The notes: generated from the letters alone by a model not told the origin. A stretch of DNA of 36,352 nt from Acidobacteriota bacterium (GCA_021846945.1 JAJZVZ010000032.1:1-36352), one strand, 5' to 3'; shown: positions 1 through 9,631, counted from the stretch's first letter. A program made the numbers and translations.

Positions 1-788
<788 letters not shown>

Positions 789-790
789 GT

Positions 791-2191
791 CTACATATTG
801 CCTATGATGCGCGATGCAAACTCACTGGTTCCTACCTTGGTGGCGCCGGCGGTCTGGCGCTCAAAGTCGTAGGTCACAAACTTTTGCAGAATCGTCTTCT
901 CAATCGCAGTCTCGATGAGCTTAGCCGCTTCTTTCCAGCCGATAAAATCCAGCATCATGACGCCCGACAGAATTACCGAGCCGGGATTGATGACGTCCTT
1001 GTCGGCATACTTGGGAGCGGTTCCGTGGGTCGCCTCGAAGACGGCGTAGCCGTCGCCAATGTTCGCGCCTGGCGCGATGCCCAGCCCGCCCACCTGCGCC
1101 GCGGCCGCATCGGAGATGTAGTCGCCGTTCAGGTTTGAGGTGGCCAGAATGCTGTAATCCGCCGGACGGATGATGATCTGCTGGAAGATGGAGTCGGCGA
1201 TGCGGTCATTCACCAGGATCTTCGACTTCCAGGCGCCGTTGCCGTGGCTCTTGCCGATGGAGTCCAGCACGGCCTTGACTTCGGCGCAAACCGCGTCGCG
1301 GAAGCTCTGCGGCGCGAATTCCATGCCCGGCTCAATCAAAGCGGCGTTCTGCTCAATCGAGATGCCGGGGTTGGCTTCGACATTGCCCAGGATCCAACTC
1401 TCGCGCTCGGTCACGGTCTGGTCGCGGAACTCCCCAGTTGCCACCTCGTAGCCCCACTCGCGGAAGGCGCCTTCAGTAAACTTCTGAATGTTGCCCTTGT
1501 GCACCAGGGTGACAGTCTTGCGGCCCGTCTCCATCGCGTGGCGAATGGCGTAGCGGACCAGCCGTTTGGTGCCGAAGATCGAGATGGGCTTGATGCCTAC
1601 GCCAGAGTCCGTGCGGATTTTCTTTTTGCCGCCCTTGAGCAGATCATCGTTCACAAAGGAGATCAGCCGCGCGGCATCCTCTGAGCCCTGCTTGAACTCG
1701 ATACCCGCATACACATCCTCGGTATTCTCGCGGAAGATGATGATGTCGAGCTTTTCCGGATGCTTCACCGGACTGGGTACGCCCTGGTAGTACTTCACCG
1801 GGCGCACGCAGGCGTAGAGGTCGAGAATCTGGCGCAGCGCCACGTTGAGCGAGCGGATGCCGCCGCCCACCGGCGTGGTCAGTGGCCCCTTGATGGAGAC
1901 GCGCAGGTCGCGCGCCGCGGCCACGGACTCGTCGGGCAGCCAGGTGTTGAACTGGCGGTAGGCTTTTTCGCCGGCATAGATCTCAAACCAGCGGATGGCG
2001 CGCTTGCCACCGTAAGCCTTTTCCACGGCGGCGTCAAAGACCCGCTGGGACGCCTTCCAGATATCCCGGCCGGTGCCGTCGCCTTCAATGAATGGAATGA
2101 TGGGATGATCGGGAACTTCGTACTGCCCGCTCCTGTATGCAATGGGTTGGCCGTCTGTTGGCAGGGCCAAGCCGTTATACGTGGATTGCAT
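791..2191 (-). CDS. icd: NADP-dependent isocitrate dehydrogenase
   Basis: Oxidative decarboxylation of isocitrate to 2-oxoglutarate in the TCA cycle, giving NADPH. The 466-residue protein is collinear with the E. coli Icd type. It has the substrate-binding [16 protein letters not shown] segment (which contains the serine phosphorylated by AceK in enterics), the [18 protein letters not shown] stretch, [11 protein letters not shown], and near the C-terminus [11 protein letters not shown] followed by NPGSVILSG. The Lys-Tyr after GTAP marks NADP rather than NAD specificity. The ATG at 2191 has a GGAAGGGA ribosome-binding site upstream. It is followed by mdh on the same strand across a heptad repeat, giving two consecutive TCA-cycle genes. 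I see no aceK in the window. Confidence 0.96.
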   Translation of the reverse strand: MQSTYNGLALPTDGQPIAYRSGQYEVPDHPIIPFIEGDGTGRDIWKASQRVFDAAVEKAYGGKRAIRWFEIYAGEKAYRQFNTWLPDESVAAARDLRVSIKGPLTTPVGGGIRSLNVALRQILDLYACVRPVKYYQGVPSPVKHPEKLDIIIFRENTEDVYAGIEFKQGSEDAARLISFVNDDLLKGGKKKIRTDSGVGIKPISIFGTKRLVRYAIRHAMETGRKTVTLVHKGNIQKFTEGAFREWGYEVATGEFRDQTVTERESWILGNVEANPGISIEQNAALIEPGMEFAPQSFRDAVCAEVKAVLDSIGKSHGNGAWKSKILVNDRIADSIFQQIIIRPADYSILATSNLNGDYISDAAAAQVGGLGIAPGANIGDGYAVFEATHGTAPKYADKDVINPGSVILSGVMMLDFIGWKEAAKLIETAIEKTILQKFVTYDFERQTAGATKVGTSEFASRIIGNM

Positions 2192-2293
2192 GATGCTGAG
2201 AGGTCCCTTCCTTTTTTATGGTCAAGGATGAGGCTAACACCTGCAAATTAGGAGTGGCAATGGCGCGGCAGGCGTTGGACGGGCCGCCCGCCG

Positions 2294-2920
2294 CTACTGG
2301 GAACGCTTGAATGCGTCGTCATCGAGGCGCGGAATGCCGAAGTGTCCGCGCAGATGCAGCAGGTCCAGAGGGCTCAGGTTGCCTGCCAGCGTGACCAGCG
2401 TGAGGCTCCGGGGAGTCTCCACCAGCACCACGGCTCCGCGCACATGCGTGCCGTCCAGCACCAGCCATGCGTCGGTGGTGCGATCGTGGATCGGGCCGCC
2501 TGCCTGGCTTGCTGTCAACACATGCTTCCAGCCCCGCAGATGGTAGCCGGCGCGCACCGCGTCCACCTGCTCGGGGTTCACCATATCAGCGTTACCGAAC
2601 CGCATCAGGTGCACACTCACGCCGTCAAGTTTGGCAATTGCATGCCTGGCGTCAACATCGGAATCCGGCATCATCTCTGAGACTGCGCCAAGCATCGTGC
2701 GGTCGATCGTGAAGCTCGATTTCACCGCGGCCTCGGCGCTGAGTTGCGTCAGTGCCGGCGGCGCCCACTCCAGGTTCACCGGGCCGGGGGAGTCAACGGC
2801 AGGCGTGACGGCCGGAGCAGCCGGACCGGAAGCGCCTTGCCCTTCCACGGCCGTCTGCGCTTGGCCGCAGGCAAGTCCCGCGGTCAGGAGAGAGAGTGCA
2901 ACTGCAGCGATCCACTTCAT
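2294..2920 (-). CDS. Exported protein of unknown function
   Basis: A 208-residue protein that I do not recognise. It starts with a clear Sec signal peptide (MKWIAAVALSLLTAGLACG), followed by an Ala/Pro/Gly-rich linker (about residues 25-50) and a compact domain to the end. The cysteine near residue 18 is preceded by GLA, a poor lipobox, so type I cleavage is more likely than a lipoprotein. The open frame runs upstream to 3055, but the ATG at 2920 has a GGAAG ribosome-binding site at good spacing and places the signal peptide at the N-terminus. The gene is divergent from the arginine decarboxylase gene, and nothing in the neighbourhood explains its role. Confidence 0.7.
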   Translation of the reverse strand: MKWIAAVALSLLTAGLACGQAQTAVEGQGASGPAAPAVTPAVDSPGPVNLEWAPPALTQLSAEAAVKSSFTIDRTMLGAVSEMMPDSDVDARHAIAKLDGVSVHLMRFGNADMVNPEQVDAVRAGYHLRGWKHVLTASQAGGPIHDRTTDAWLVLDGTHVRGAVVLVETPRSLTLVTLAGNLSPLDLLHLRGHFGIPRLDDDAFKRSQ

Positions 2921-3182
2921 GCTTCCTTCAACGCCGATGACAAGGGAAAGTTGCGCTGCCGAAGCGTCTGTATGCGCGATTCTGCGCTGCTTTTGGCGGT
3001 CCATCCCGGAGCCGTCCTGAACCAGCGGCGGGCCTGGCTTGCAACCTCCGTGCATGAACGGGGGATGAAATCGCCTCAGACCCTGTTCCCCGCCGCCAGA
3101 ATGCGATAGACTCTACCGGGAACCTCGTATTGAAATCACATTTTTCAGACCCACGGAGGCTACATAGAAATTGGGAATAAGC

Positions 3183-3731
3183 ATGGTCCCAAAGAAGCTT
3201 TTCTTTACCAAGGGGGTAGGCAAACACAAGGAGCGGTTAACCTCCTTTGAGCTGGCCCTTCGGGACGCGGGGATTGCCTCGCAGAATCTGGTGCGCGTCT
3301 CCTCCATCTTTCCGCCGCGCTGCAAAGTGATTCCGCGCAAGGAAGGCCTCAAATACCTCAATCACGGCGAGGTTGTCTTCGCGGTGATAGCCGAGAACTC
3401 CACCCGCGAGCCGCACCGTCTCGTCGTTTCGAGCATCGGCGTGGCCATTCCCGCTGACCGCGATGCCTACGGATACCTGAGCGAGCATCACAGCTTTGGC
3501 GAGACCGAGGAGCAGGCCGGCGAATACGCCGAGGAACTGGCCGCCGAGATGCTGGCCACAACCCTCAACGTGGAGTTCGATCCCGACAAAAGCTGGGACG
3601 AAAAGAAGGAGATTTACCGCATCTCCAACAAGATTGTGCGCACCAGCAATTACACGCAGTCGGCGGTAGGGGACAAACGTGGACTATGGACCACGACCAT
3701 CGCCGCCGCCGTGCTGATCCTGGAAGAGTAA
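3183..3731 (+). CDS. pdaD: Pyruvoyl-dependent arginine decarboxylase
   Basis: Decarboxylates arginine to agmatine, the first step to putrescine. The family makes a proenzyme that cleaves itself at a Ser-Ser bond, leaving a pyruvoyl group on the new alpha-chain N-terminus. The matching site here is [11 protein letters not shown], with Ser40-Ser41 as the expected scissile pair. The 182-residue length fits the family, and the C-terminal EEIY-like and [10 protein letters not shown] segments look intact. Start choice: the ATG at 3183 has GGGA six bases upstream. An in-frame TTG at 3171 sits 11 bases after a strong GGAGG (3155-3159) and would add four residues. The next two genes encode the enzymes that turn agmatine into putrescine, which strongly supports the assignment. 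Confidence 0.9.
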   Translation: MVPKKLFFTKGVGKHKERLTSFELALRDAGIASQNLVRVSSIFPPRCKVIPRKEGLKYLNHGEVVFAVIAENSTREPHRLVVSSIGVAIPADRDAYGYLSEHHSFGETEEQAGEYAEELAAEMLATTLNVEFDPDKSWDEKKEIYRISNKIVRTSNYTQSAVGDKRGLWTTTIAAAVLILEE

Positions 3732-3758
3732 CAAGCGCGCGATCTGGCAAGCTGCGGG

Positions 3759-3785
3759 GGCCAATTCCGCTCGGCGGGATTGGCC
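3759..3785 (+). other. Strong hairpin between pdaD and aguB
   Basis: Ten paired positions (3759-3768 with 3776-3785, one G-T wobble) close a 7-base loop. Two further G-T pairs could extend the stem outward. It lies 28 bases after the pdaD stop and about 40-50 bases before aguB. No uninterrupted T tract follows, so it is not a classical terminator. It could be a partial terminator, a processing site, or a structure that sets relative expression of the decarboxylase and the downstream genes. The pairing is seen directly; the function is inference. Confidence 0.6.
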
Positions 3786-3832
3786 TTGCTGCCGTTTCTG
3801 ACGGGCTGCGGCGGAGGAGCGTCTTGCAATTC

Positions 3833-4780
3833 ATGGCGAAGACACGCAAATTCACAGTGGGGCTTGTGCAGATGCGCATGGGCGCTGATCCGGAGGCGAA
3901 TTTCGCCTCCGCCCTCGATCGCATTCGCACGGCTGCGCAGCTTGGCGCCAACGTCGTTTGCCTGCCGGAGCTTTTCCAGACACAGTACTTTTGCCAGCGA
4001 GAGGACCTGCATCTCTTCGATCTGGCCGAGTCGATCCCCGGACCATCGACGGCAAGCCTGGCCCAGGTGGCCCGCGAAGCTCATGTGGCCATCATTGCTT
4101 CACTCTTTGAGCGCCGCGCGCCGGGGCTTTACCACAACACCGCCGTCACCCTGAATGCCGATGGAGCGCTTGCCGGCGTCTACCGCAAGATGCACATTCC
4201 GGACGATCCACTCTATTACGAAAAGTATTACTTCACGCCCGGTGATCTTGGCTTTCAGGCAGTGGATACAGAGTTTGGCCGCGTAGGCACGCTGGTCTGC
4301 TGGGATCAGTGGTATCCCGAAGGCGCGCGCCTGACGGCGCTGCAGGGCGCAGAAGTGCTCTTCTATCCCACCGCCATCGGCTGGCACCCGGCGGAGAAGA
4401 CTGAGTTCGGCGCCGCGCAGTACGATGCCTGGCAGACGATCCAGCGCTCCCACGCCATCGCCAACGGCGTCTACGTTGCGGCCGTGAACCGTGTTGGCCA
4501 TGAGCATGGAGACATTCTGGGTAATCGCGCCGCGGGGCCGGGCCTGGAGTTCTGGGGCGGCAGTTTTCTGGCCGATCCCTTCGGCCGCGTCATCGCCAGG
4601 GCTTCGCACGACAAGGAAGAGATTCTGCTGGGCGAGGTTGACGTCGCGCTGATGGAAGAGACGCGCCGCAACTGGCCCTTCCTCCGCGACCGCCGCATCG
4701 ACGCCTACGCGCCCATCACCAGCCGCTTTCTCGATCCCATCAAGACTCCTGCCCGCGACGGAGACTCTCAATCGTCATGA
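3833..4780 (+). CDS. aguB: N-carbamoylputrescine amidohydrolase
   Basis: Nitrilase-superfamily enzyme that hydrolyses N-carbamoylputrescine to putrescine, CO2 and ammonia. The Glu-Lys-Cys triad is visible: Glu46 in LPELFQTQYFC, Lys119 in YRKMHIPDD and Cys156 in LVCWDQWYPE. The YYEKYYFTPGD and WHPAEK segments are typical of the AguB branch. From the ATG at 3833 the protein has 315 residues. An in-frame TTG at 3824 lies closer to the GGAGGAG at 3813-3819 and may be the true start; the ATG is 13 bases from that site. The 3' end overlaps the agmatine deiminase gene by four bases (ATGA), indicating translational coupling. Confidence 0.93.
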   Translation: MAKTRKFTVGLVQMRMGADPEANFASALDRIRTAAQLGANVVCLPELFQTQYFCQREDLHLFDLAESIPGPSTASLAQVAREAHVAIIASLFERRAPGLYHNTAVTLNADGALAGVYRKMHIPDDPLYYEKYYFTPGDLGFQAVDTEFGRVGTLVCWDQWYPEGARLTALQGAEVLFYPTAIGWHPAEKTEFGAAQYDAWQTIQRSHAIANGVYVAAVNRVGHEHGDILGNRAAGPGLEFWGGSFLADPFGRVIARASHDKEEILLGEVDVALMEETRRNWPFLRDRRIDAYAPITSRFLDPIKTPARDGDSQSS

Positions 4781-5859
4781 CCGGAGCATTACCGCGAGAA
4801 TTGGGCTACCGCATGCCCGCCGAGTGGGAGCCGCACGAGGCCACCTGGCTTGCCTGGCCGCATAACTCCGAGGACTGGCCCGGCAAGTTCCAGCCCATTC
4901 CGTGGATTTACGCCGAGATCGTGCGGCTTCTTTCGGCACGCGAAAAAGTGCATATCCTGATCCAGAAGTCCGCGGAGCAGCGGCGCATTGCGGGGATTCT
5001 CGACCGCGCCGGCGCCAACCTGGACCAGGTGAGCTTCCATGCCTGGCCCACGGACCGCGTCTGGACCCGCGACTCTGGTCCCATCTTTGTGCGGAATGGC
5101 GAGGGCGGCGTGGCCGTCACCAACTGGCGTTTCAATGCATGGGCCAAGTATCCCGACTGGCAGCTCGACGACCAGGTACCTGGCCGCGTAGCCGCTCTAC
5201 TTAAGGTGCCTGAGTGGGAACCTTCCATACGGTTTGACGACGGCTCAACCCGCCGGCTGGTACTGGAAGGCGGTTCCATCGACTCCAATGGCCACGGCAA
5301 TCTGCTCACGACGGAAGAATGCCTGCTCAGCGAGGTGCAGCAGCGCAACCCCGGCGTCAGCCGTTCGCAGATGGAGCAGGCCTTTCACGACTTTCTGGGT
5401 ATGGACCAGGTCATCTGGCTCAATCGCGGCGTGACCGGCGACGATACCCACGGCCACATCGACGACATCGCCCGCTTTGTTGCGCCTGAGTCCATTGTGG
5501 CGGCCGTAGAGCCGAATGCAGACGACGCCAATCACGCACCGCTGGCTGAAAACCTCACGCGGCTTAAGGCCGCGCGCAACTGCGACGGCAAGCCGTTCAC
5601 GGTGGTGGAACTGCCGCTTCCGCGCCCGGTAATTTTTCGCGGCCAGCGCCTGCCGGCCAGCTATGCCAACTTCTACATCGCCAACGGCCTGGTTCTGGTG
5701 CCCACCTTCCACGATCCCAACGACCGCGTGGCGCTGAACATTTTGGCAGAGCTTTTTCCGGATCGCGAGGTCATCGGCATCCATTCGGTGGATCTCATCT
5801 GGGGGCTGGGCGCGCTCCACTGCATGACCCAGCAGCAGCCTGCGGCAGTAGCATTGTGA
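4777..5859 (+). CDS. aguA: Agmatine deiminase
   Basis: Converts agmatine to N-carbamoylputrescine plus ammonia, the step between the arginine decarboxylase and AguB encoded just upstream. The 360-residue protein is full length for the guanidino-group-modifying family. Visible signatures are the N-terminal MPAEWEPHEATWLAWPH, the WTRDSGPIFV segment, LEGGSID, the catalytic-histidine region DDTHGHIDDIARF, and the nucleophile Cys349 in GLGALHCMTQQQP. The start overlaps the aguB stop in an ATGA, and its own stop (TGA 5857-5859) overlaps or abuts the start of tadA. This gives an aguB-aguA-tadA transcription unit, with the decarboxylase probably included. Confidence 0.95.
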   Translation: MTGALPRELGYRMPAEWEPHEATWLAWPHNSEDWPGKFQPIPWIYAEIVRLLSAREKVHILIQKSAEQRRIAGILDRAGANLDQVSFHAWPTDRVWTRDSGPIFVRNGEGGVAVTNWRFNAWAKYPDWQLDDQVPGRVAALLKVPEWEPSIRFDDGSTRRLVLEGGSIDSNGHGNLLTTEECLLSEVQQRNPGVSRSQMEQAFHDFLGMDQVIWLNRGVTGDDTHGHIDDIARFVAPESIVAAVEPNADDANHAPLAENLTRLKAARNCDGKPFTVVELPLPRPVIFRGQRLPASYANFYIANGLVLVPTFHDPNDRVALNILAELFPDREVIGIHSVDLIWGLGALHCMTQQQPAAVAL

Positions 5860-5861
5860 CC

Positions 5862-6311
5862 ATGAGCGCCGAAAGCGACCCCATGCAAGCCGCCCTCGCC
5901 GAGGCCCGCCTTGCCGCGGAAGCCGGCGAGGTTCCCATCGGCGCGGTGATGGTTTACGAGGGCGCCATCATCGCGCGCGGCCAGAATCGCGTCCTGCGCG
6001 ACAACGATCCTACGGCCCACGCCGAAATCATCGCTCTGCGCGCCGCCGCCGCCGCCCTGGGCAACTACCGGCTCGTAGGCTGCACGCTCTATGTCACTCT
6101 GGAGCCCTGCGCCATGTGCGCCGGGGCCATGATCCACGCGCGGCTCGATCGGCTGGTCTTCGCCGCTGCCGATCCCAAGGCGGGCGCATGCGGCTCGGTG
6201 CTCGCGGTCCTCAACCACCCAAAGCTCAACCACCAGATGCAGGTAGAGCAGGGAATCGGCGACGAAGAGTCGGCTGAACTATTGCGAAACTTTTTCCGCG
6301 AGAGGCGGTAG
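5862..6311 (+). CDS. tadA: tRNA-specific adenosine deaminase
   Basis: Zinc-dependent deaminase that makes inosine at the wobble position of tRNA-Arg(ACG), an essential modification in most bacteria. The 149-residue protein has the complete deaminase motif: HAEIIALR (zinc-binding His and proton-shuttle Glu) and PCAMCAGAMIHAR (two zinc-binding Cys). The C-terminal NHPKLNHQMQVEQGI stretch is also characteristic. A GTG at 5856, in frame and overlapping the aguA stop, is an alternative start that adds two residues. The gene is coupled to the polyamine genes by position, but I see no functional link. It is convergent with the cupin gene 35 bases downstream. Confidence 0.93.
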   Translation: MSAESDPMQAALAEARLAAEAGEVPIGAVMVYEGAIIARGQNRVLRDNDPTAHAEIIALRAAAAALGNYRLVGCTLYVTLEPCAMCAGAMIHARLDRLVFAAADPKAGACGSVLAVLNHPKLNHQMQVEQGIGDEESAELLRNFFRERR

Positions 6312-6346
6312 ATCAAAGATTGGCATCACCAGCTTCGCTATCTCCA

Positions 6347-6835
6347 CTACCTTCGCGTCAGTTTCCGAATCCTCTCCGCCTGTTCCGGCCACTTTGCGAT
6401 CAGTTCGGCATAGCTGCCGCCGCGGTAGTCGGCGTAATCAAAGCCCGGCGCAACCGTGCAGCCCAGCAGGGCCATTCTGCCGCCTTCCACGAGCCGGGTC
6501 CCTTGCCAGACCCCCGCCGGAACCACGAGTTGAAGATGCTGACCCGCCTGCAAATCCTGTCCAAGAGTAAAAAGCGCGGAGCGCCCGTCGGGGTAGAGTT
6601 GCAGCATCTCCACCGGATCTCCCAGGTAGAAGTGGAAGACCTCGTCGGAATCCAGCTTGTGCATCTCAGAGAAGGCGCCGGCTTCGAGCAGGTAGTAGAT
6701 CGCCGTGCTGTAGGCCCGCCGGCCACGGGGCAATTCGACAGTGCCTGCTGCAATGTATGTCTGGCGGAAGTGCCCGCCCTCGATCGGATGCGGTTCCAGG
6801 TTGAGCCGTGTCTTGATTTCGTCTGCGTTCATCAT
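6347..6835 (-). CDS. Cupin-domain protein of the DUF985 (Cupin_5) type
   Basis: A 162-residue single-domain cupin. Recognisable features are the N-terminal LNLEPHPIEGGHFRQTY, the STAIYYLLEAGAFSEMHKL strand pair with the potential metal ligand His, DEVFHFYLGDP, and the second cupin motif around VVPAGVWQGTRL followed by LLGCTVAPGFDYADY. These match the YML079w-like / DUF985 family, whose substrate is not firmly known; sugar-nucleotide epimerase-like folds are related. The frame stays open upstream to 6949, but that would run into the divergent glutaredoxin-like gene, so one of the tandem ATG codons at 6835/6832 is taken. No good ribosome-binding site is visible. Confidence 0.82.
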   Translation of the reverse strand: MMNADEIKTRLNLEPHPIEGGHFRQTYIAAGTVELPRGRRAYSTAIYYLLEAGAFSEMHKLDSDEVFHFYLGDPVEMLQLYPDGRSALFTLGQDLQAGQHLQLVVPAGVWQGTRLVEGGRMALLGCTVAPGFDYADYRGGSYAELIAKWPEQAERIRKLTRR

Positions 6836-6861
6836 CACGGATGGTACCAGCGCCAGCACGA

Positions 6862-6867
6862 TAAAAT
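6862..6867 (+). promoter_or_regulatory. -10 box six bases before the glutaredoxin-like start codon
   Basis: TAAAAT (five of six matches to the sigma-70 -10 consensus) ends six bases before the ATG at 6874. There is no Shine-Dalgarno in between and no clear -35. If used, transcription would start at or next to the ATG, giving a leaderless message. Confidence 0.4.
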
Positions 6868-6873
6868 AACACC

Positions 6874-7167
6874 ATGAAAGTGCAAGTGTATAAGGTTGAC
6901 TGGTGTCCGGACTGCCAGGCAGCCAAGAGATTTCTTGATTCTCACGCAATTGAATACAGCGAGATCGACATTGATGATGATCCGGCCGCGTCCGACGAGG
7001 TGATACGCCGCGTGGGCAAGCGTGCCATCCCGCAATTGGTGATCGACGGCGAGTGGTTTCAGCCGTATGCGCCGGGTCGCGGCCTGCTCAAAGAGGAACT
7101 CTATCGGCGCCTGGGCATTCCTCGCGAGAAATGGTCGCTTGGCCGTACAATCAAGGGTTGGTTTTAG
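6874..7167 (+). CDS. Glutaredoxin-like protein
   Basis: A 97-residue thioredoxin-fold protein with an N-terminal dithiol motif, WCPDC (residues 10-14), followed by the glutaredoxin layout: a helix (QAAKRFLDSHAIEY), a DIDDDPAASDEV segment, the cis-proline strand RAIPQLVID, and GEWFQPYAPGRGLL, which is related to the usual G-x-F-x-P. It probably reduces protein disulfides or glutathione mixed disulfides; the physiological thiol is unknown. The C-terminus is about 10 residues longer than a minimal glutaredoxin. It has no Shine-Dalgarno and a -10-like TAAAAT six bases before the ATG. purB follows 33 bases downstream on the same strand. Confidence 0.88.
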   Translation: MKVQVYKVDWCPDCQAAKRFLDSHAIEYSEIDIDDDPAASDEVIRRVGKRAIPQLVIDGEWFQPYAPGRGLLKEELYRRLGIPREKWSLGRTIKGWF

Positions 7168-7200
7168 CGGCGAAATCCATTTGAGGCAAGGAGTTTTTCA

Positions 7201-8511
7201 TTGATCGAACGCTATACCCGCGCGGCGATGGGGCGCATTTGGACCGAGGAAAACAAGTACCGCTGCTGGCTCCAGGTGGAATCGGCCGCCAGTACCGTGC
7301 TGGCCGAGGATGGCGTGATCCCCGCTTCAGCCGCCGAAGCCATCGCCGCCAAGGCTGGCTTTTCCGTAGAGCGCATTCATGAGATCGAGGCAGAGGTGAA
7401 GCATGACGTCATCGCCTTTACCACGGCCGTCGCGGAAAGTCTCAAAAGCCAGGGGCTGGCCGAGGAATCGCGTTGGCTGCACTACGGCCTTACTTCGAAT
7501 GACGTCGTCGATACAGCGCAGGCGCTGCAAATCAAAGAGGCCTCTACGCTGCTCCGCAAAGGCATTGCGGGCTTGCTCGATGTTCTGAAGCGCCGCGCGC
7601 TCGAGTTCAAGCACACGCCCACCATTGGGCGCACCCACGGCATCCACGCCGAGCCCACTACCTTCGGCCTCAAGCTGCTGAACTGGTACGCTGAGATGCA
7701 GCGCAATCTGGCCCGCTTCGACGCCGCGGCCGAAGATATGCGCATCGGCAAGCTCTCCGGAGCGGTGGGCACCTTCGGCCATCTCAAGCCGGAGCATGAA
7801 GAGCGCATCTGCGCGCGCCTTGGCCTTAAGCCGGCGCTGGTGGCCACACAGGTGATCCAGCGCGACCGCCATGCGGCTTACATCTCCACGCTGGCGATTA
7901 TCGGCAGCACGCTCGACAAGATCTCCGTGGAGGTGCGCCACCTGCAGCGCACCGAGGTGCGCGAGGCGCAGGAGTACTTCAGCGAGAAGCAAAAAGGCTC
8001 CTCGGCCATGCCTCACAAGAAGAATCCCATCACCAGCGAGCAGATCAGCGGCCTGGCGCGCGTACTGCGCGGCAACGCGCAGGCGGCCTTTGAAAACATC
8101 CCGCTCTGGCATGAGCGCGACATCTCGCACTCGTCGGTGGAGAGGGTCATCTTCCCGGACTCGACCGTTCTGGCGGACTATCTGCTGGCAAAGACCACCG
8201 ACCTCATCGACCGGCTGCTGGTTTACCCCGAGCGGATGAAGAAGAACCTGGAATCAACGGGCGGGCTGATCTTCAGCGGGCAGTTGCTCCTCGACCTGGC
8301 CGAGGCCGGCATGTTGCGCGAGGACGCTTACCGGCTGGTGCAGTCGCACGCCATGCGCGCGTGGAAAGAGGACCTGGTCTTCCGCGATGAAGTGGCCCGC
8401 GATCCGGCGATTACGAAGCTGTTGACCCCAGAGAAGCTGGCGCGTACCTTCGATTACACGCGCCAATTGGGCAATGTGGACGCGATCTTCAAGCGCGTGC
8501 TGGGAGAGTAG
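7201..8511 (+). CDS. purB: Adenylosuccinate lyase
   Basis: Catalyses two fumarate-releasing steps: SAICAR to AICAR in de novo purine synthesis and adenylosuccinate to AMP. The 436-residue protein fits the short bacterial PurB type. The fumarase/aspartase superfamily signature GSSAMPHKKNP is present in the central region, as are the LTSNDVVDTAQAL and GRTHGIHAEPTTFG active-site segments. The start is TTG at 7201, supported by AAGGAG eight bases upstream and by the typical N-terminus MIERYTRAAMGRIW. The gene is followed after about 107 bases by ubiX on the same strand. The other pur genes are not in the window. Confidence 0.96.
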   Translation: MIERYTRAAMGRIWTEENKYRCWLQVESAASTVLAEDGVIPASAAEAIAAKAGFSVERIHEIEAEVKHDVIAFTTAVAESLKSQGLAEESRWLHYGLTSNDVVDTAQALQIKEASTLLRKGIAGLLDVLKRRALEFKHTPTIGRTHGIHAEPTTFGLKLLNWYAEMQRNLARFDAAAEDMRIGKLSGAVGTFGHLKPEHEERICARLGLKPALVATQVIQRDRHAAYISTLAIIGSTLDKISVEVRHLQRTEVREAQEYFSEKQKGSSAMPHKKNPITSEQISGLARVLRGNAQAAFENIPLWHERDISHSSVERVIFPDSTVLADYLLAKTTDLIDRLLVYPERMKKNLESTGGLIFSGQLLLDLAEAGMLREDAYRLVQSHAMRAWKEDLVFRDEVARDPAITKLLTPEKLARTFDYTRQLGNVDAIFKRVLGE

Positions 8512-8618
8512 AAAGTTAACTTTGAGCCGCTTTCCGCACAATCCGCTGGAGCCTGTGGCGGCGGTTGCCAATGGGCGAGGTGTTCGGACGAGACTGCGAG
8601 AAGTTAGTAGCTGATTTT

Positions 8619-9209
8619 ATGAACCTCACCGTCGCTATCACCGGCGCTTCGGGCGCGATCTTCGGCCGCGAGCTGTTGCGCGCGCTAGAATCGGATGCCC
8701 GCGTCGCCCGCGTTCACTTTGTTGCTTCGGAAAACTCGCTGCGCGTGCTGGCCGAGGAACTTGGCCTGAGCGGACGCACCCATCTTCTCGACAAGCTGCT
8801 AACCGCCGCACCTACCAAGACCGTGCAACACTCCGACGCCGATATCGGCGCTCCCATCGCCAGCGGCAGCTATCCCTCCAGCGGCATGATCATCCTGCCG
8901 TGCTCCATGGGCACGCTGGCCGCTGTCGCCAACGGCTTTGCCGACTCGCTCATCGCCCGCGCCGCCGACGTCATACTCAAGGAGCGCCGCCCGCTGGTGC
9001 TTTGCGTGCGCGAAACGCCCTTCAACCGCATCCACCTGCGCAACATGACGCTGGCCGCCGAAGCCGGCGCGACGATCTTCCCGTGTATCCCGGCCTTCTA
9101 TAACCACCCCGCCGATTCGACGGAAATGGCGCGCCAGTTCGTCTGCCGCGTGCTGGCCCACATAGGTCTGCCGCAGCCGGGCGCCTATGTGTGGAAGCCC
9201 GAAGAGTAG
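8619..9209 (+). CDS. ubiX: Flavin prenyltransferase UbiX
   Basis: Attaches a dimethylallyl group to FMN to make prenylated FMN, the cofactor of UbiD-type decarboxylases. The 196-residue flavoprotein begins MNLTVAITGASGAIFG, the FMN-phosphate-binding segment, and retains the SGMIILPCSMGTLAAVANG and RPLVLCVRETPFN motifs of the family. The frame extends upstream to 8565, but the ATG at 8619 places the Rossmann strand where family members begin. No ubiD homologue is in the window, so the client decarboxylase must be elsewhere. It is convergent with the PIN toxin gene, only 17 bases away. Confidence 0.93.
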   Translation: MNLTVAITGASGAIFGRELLRALESDARVARVHFVASENSLRVLAEELGLSGRTHLLDKLLTAAPTKTVQHSDADIGAPIASGSYPSSGMIILPCSMGTLAAVANGFADSLIARAADVILKERRPLVLCVRETPFNRIHLRNMTLAAEAGATIFPCIPAFYNHPADSTEMARQFVCRVLAHIGLPQPGAYVWKPEE

Positions 9210-9226
9210 GGAACACGTTCGGGAGG

Positions 9227-9631
9227 TCAACCCTTCGGAGAGAACTCACCGAGCGATTCACGCGGAGTGAGAATACGAATCCCCCGGTAGTTTCGTACCG
9301 TCAGCAAGTCCTTATCGCCTGAAACGACGAAGTCGGCCGCGGCGGTAACAGCGCATTCGATCACCATGTCATCCTTCGGGGCACGGCACACACCGCGTAA
9401 ATGCCCGCTGATGTGCACGTGGGCTGCAGGGGAACAGTAGAAGGCAAAGGCCTCTTCCAATTCTGCCTCAGACCATCCGGATTTCCGCTTCAGAGCAATT
9501 CGAACTTCGTTGACCATGGCTTCGCAAATCGCAAACGCGTGTTCAGCACCTATCCGTTCAACAACAGTCGGTGGCAACCCTCCAAATTGCAGCGCAGAAA
9601 TCCAAACTCCGGAATCAACAACAACGATCAA
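9227..9631 (-). CDS. PIN-domain toxin
   Basis: A 134-residue predicted magnesium-dependent RNase of the 'putative toxin-antitoxin system toxin, PIN family' type. The acidic active-site residues are visible: Asp6 in VVVDSGVWISAL, a central Glu in ICEAMVNEV, Asp in CRAPKDDMVIECAV, and Asp in FVVSGDKDLLTV. It starts with TTG at 9631, overlapping the stop of the antitoxin gene upstream by four bases (TTGA), which is typical of coupled toxin-antitoxin genes. The cellular target (tRNA, rRNA or mRNA) cannot be read from the sequence. The paralogue family is larger than VapC proper, so I leave the symbol blank. Confidence 0.88.
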   Translation of the reverse strand: MIVVVDSGVWISALQFGGLPPTVVERIGAEHAFAICEAMVNEVRIALKRKSGWSEAELEEAFAFYCSPAAHVHISGHLRGVCRAPKDDMVIECAVTAAADFVVSGDKDLLTVRNYRGIRILTPRESLGEFSPKG

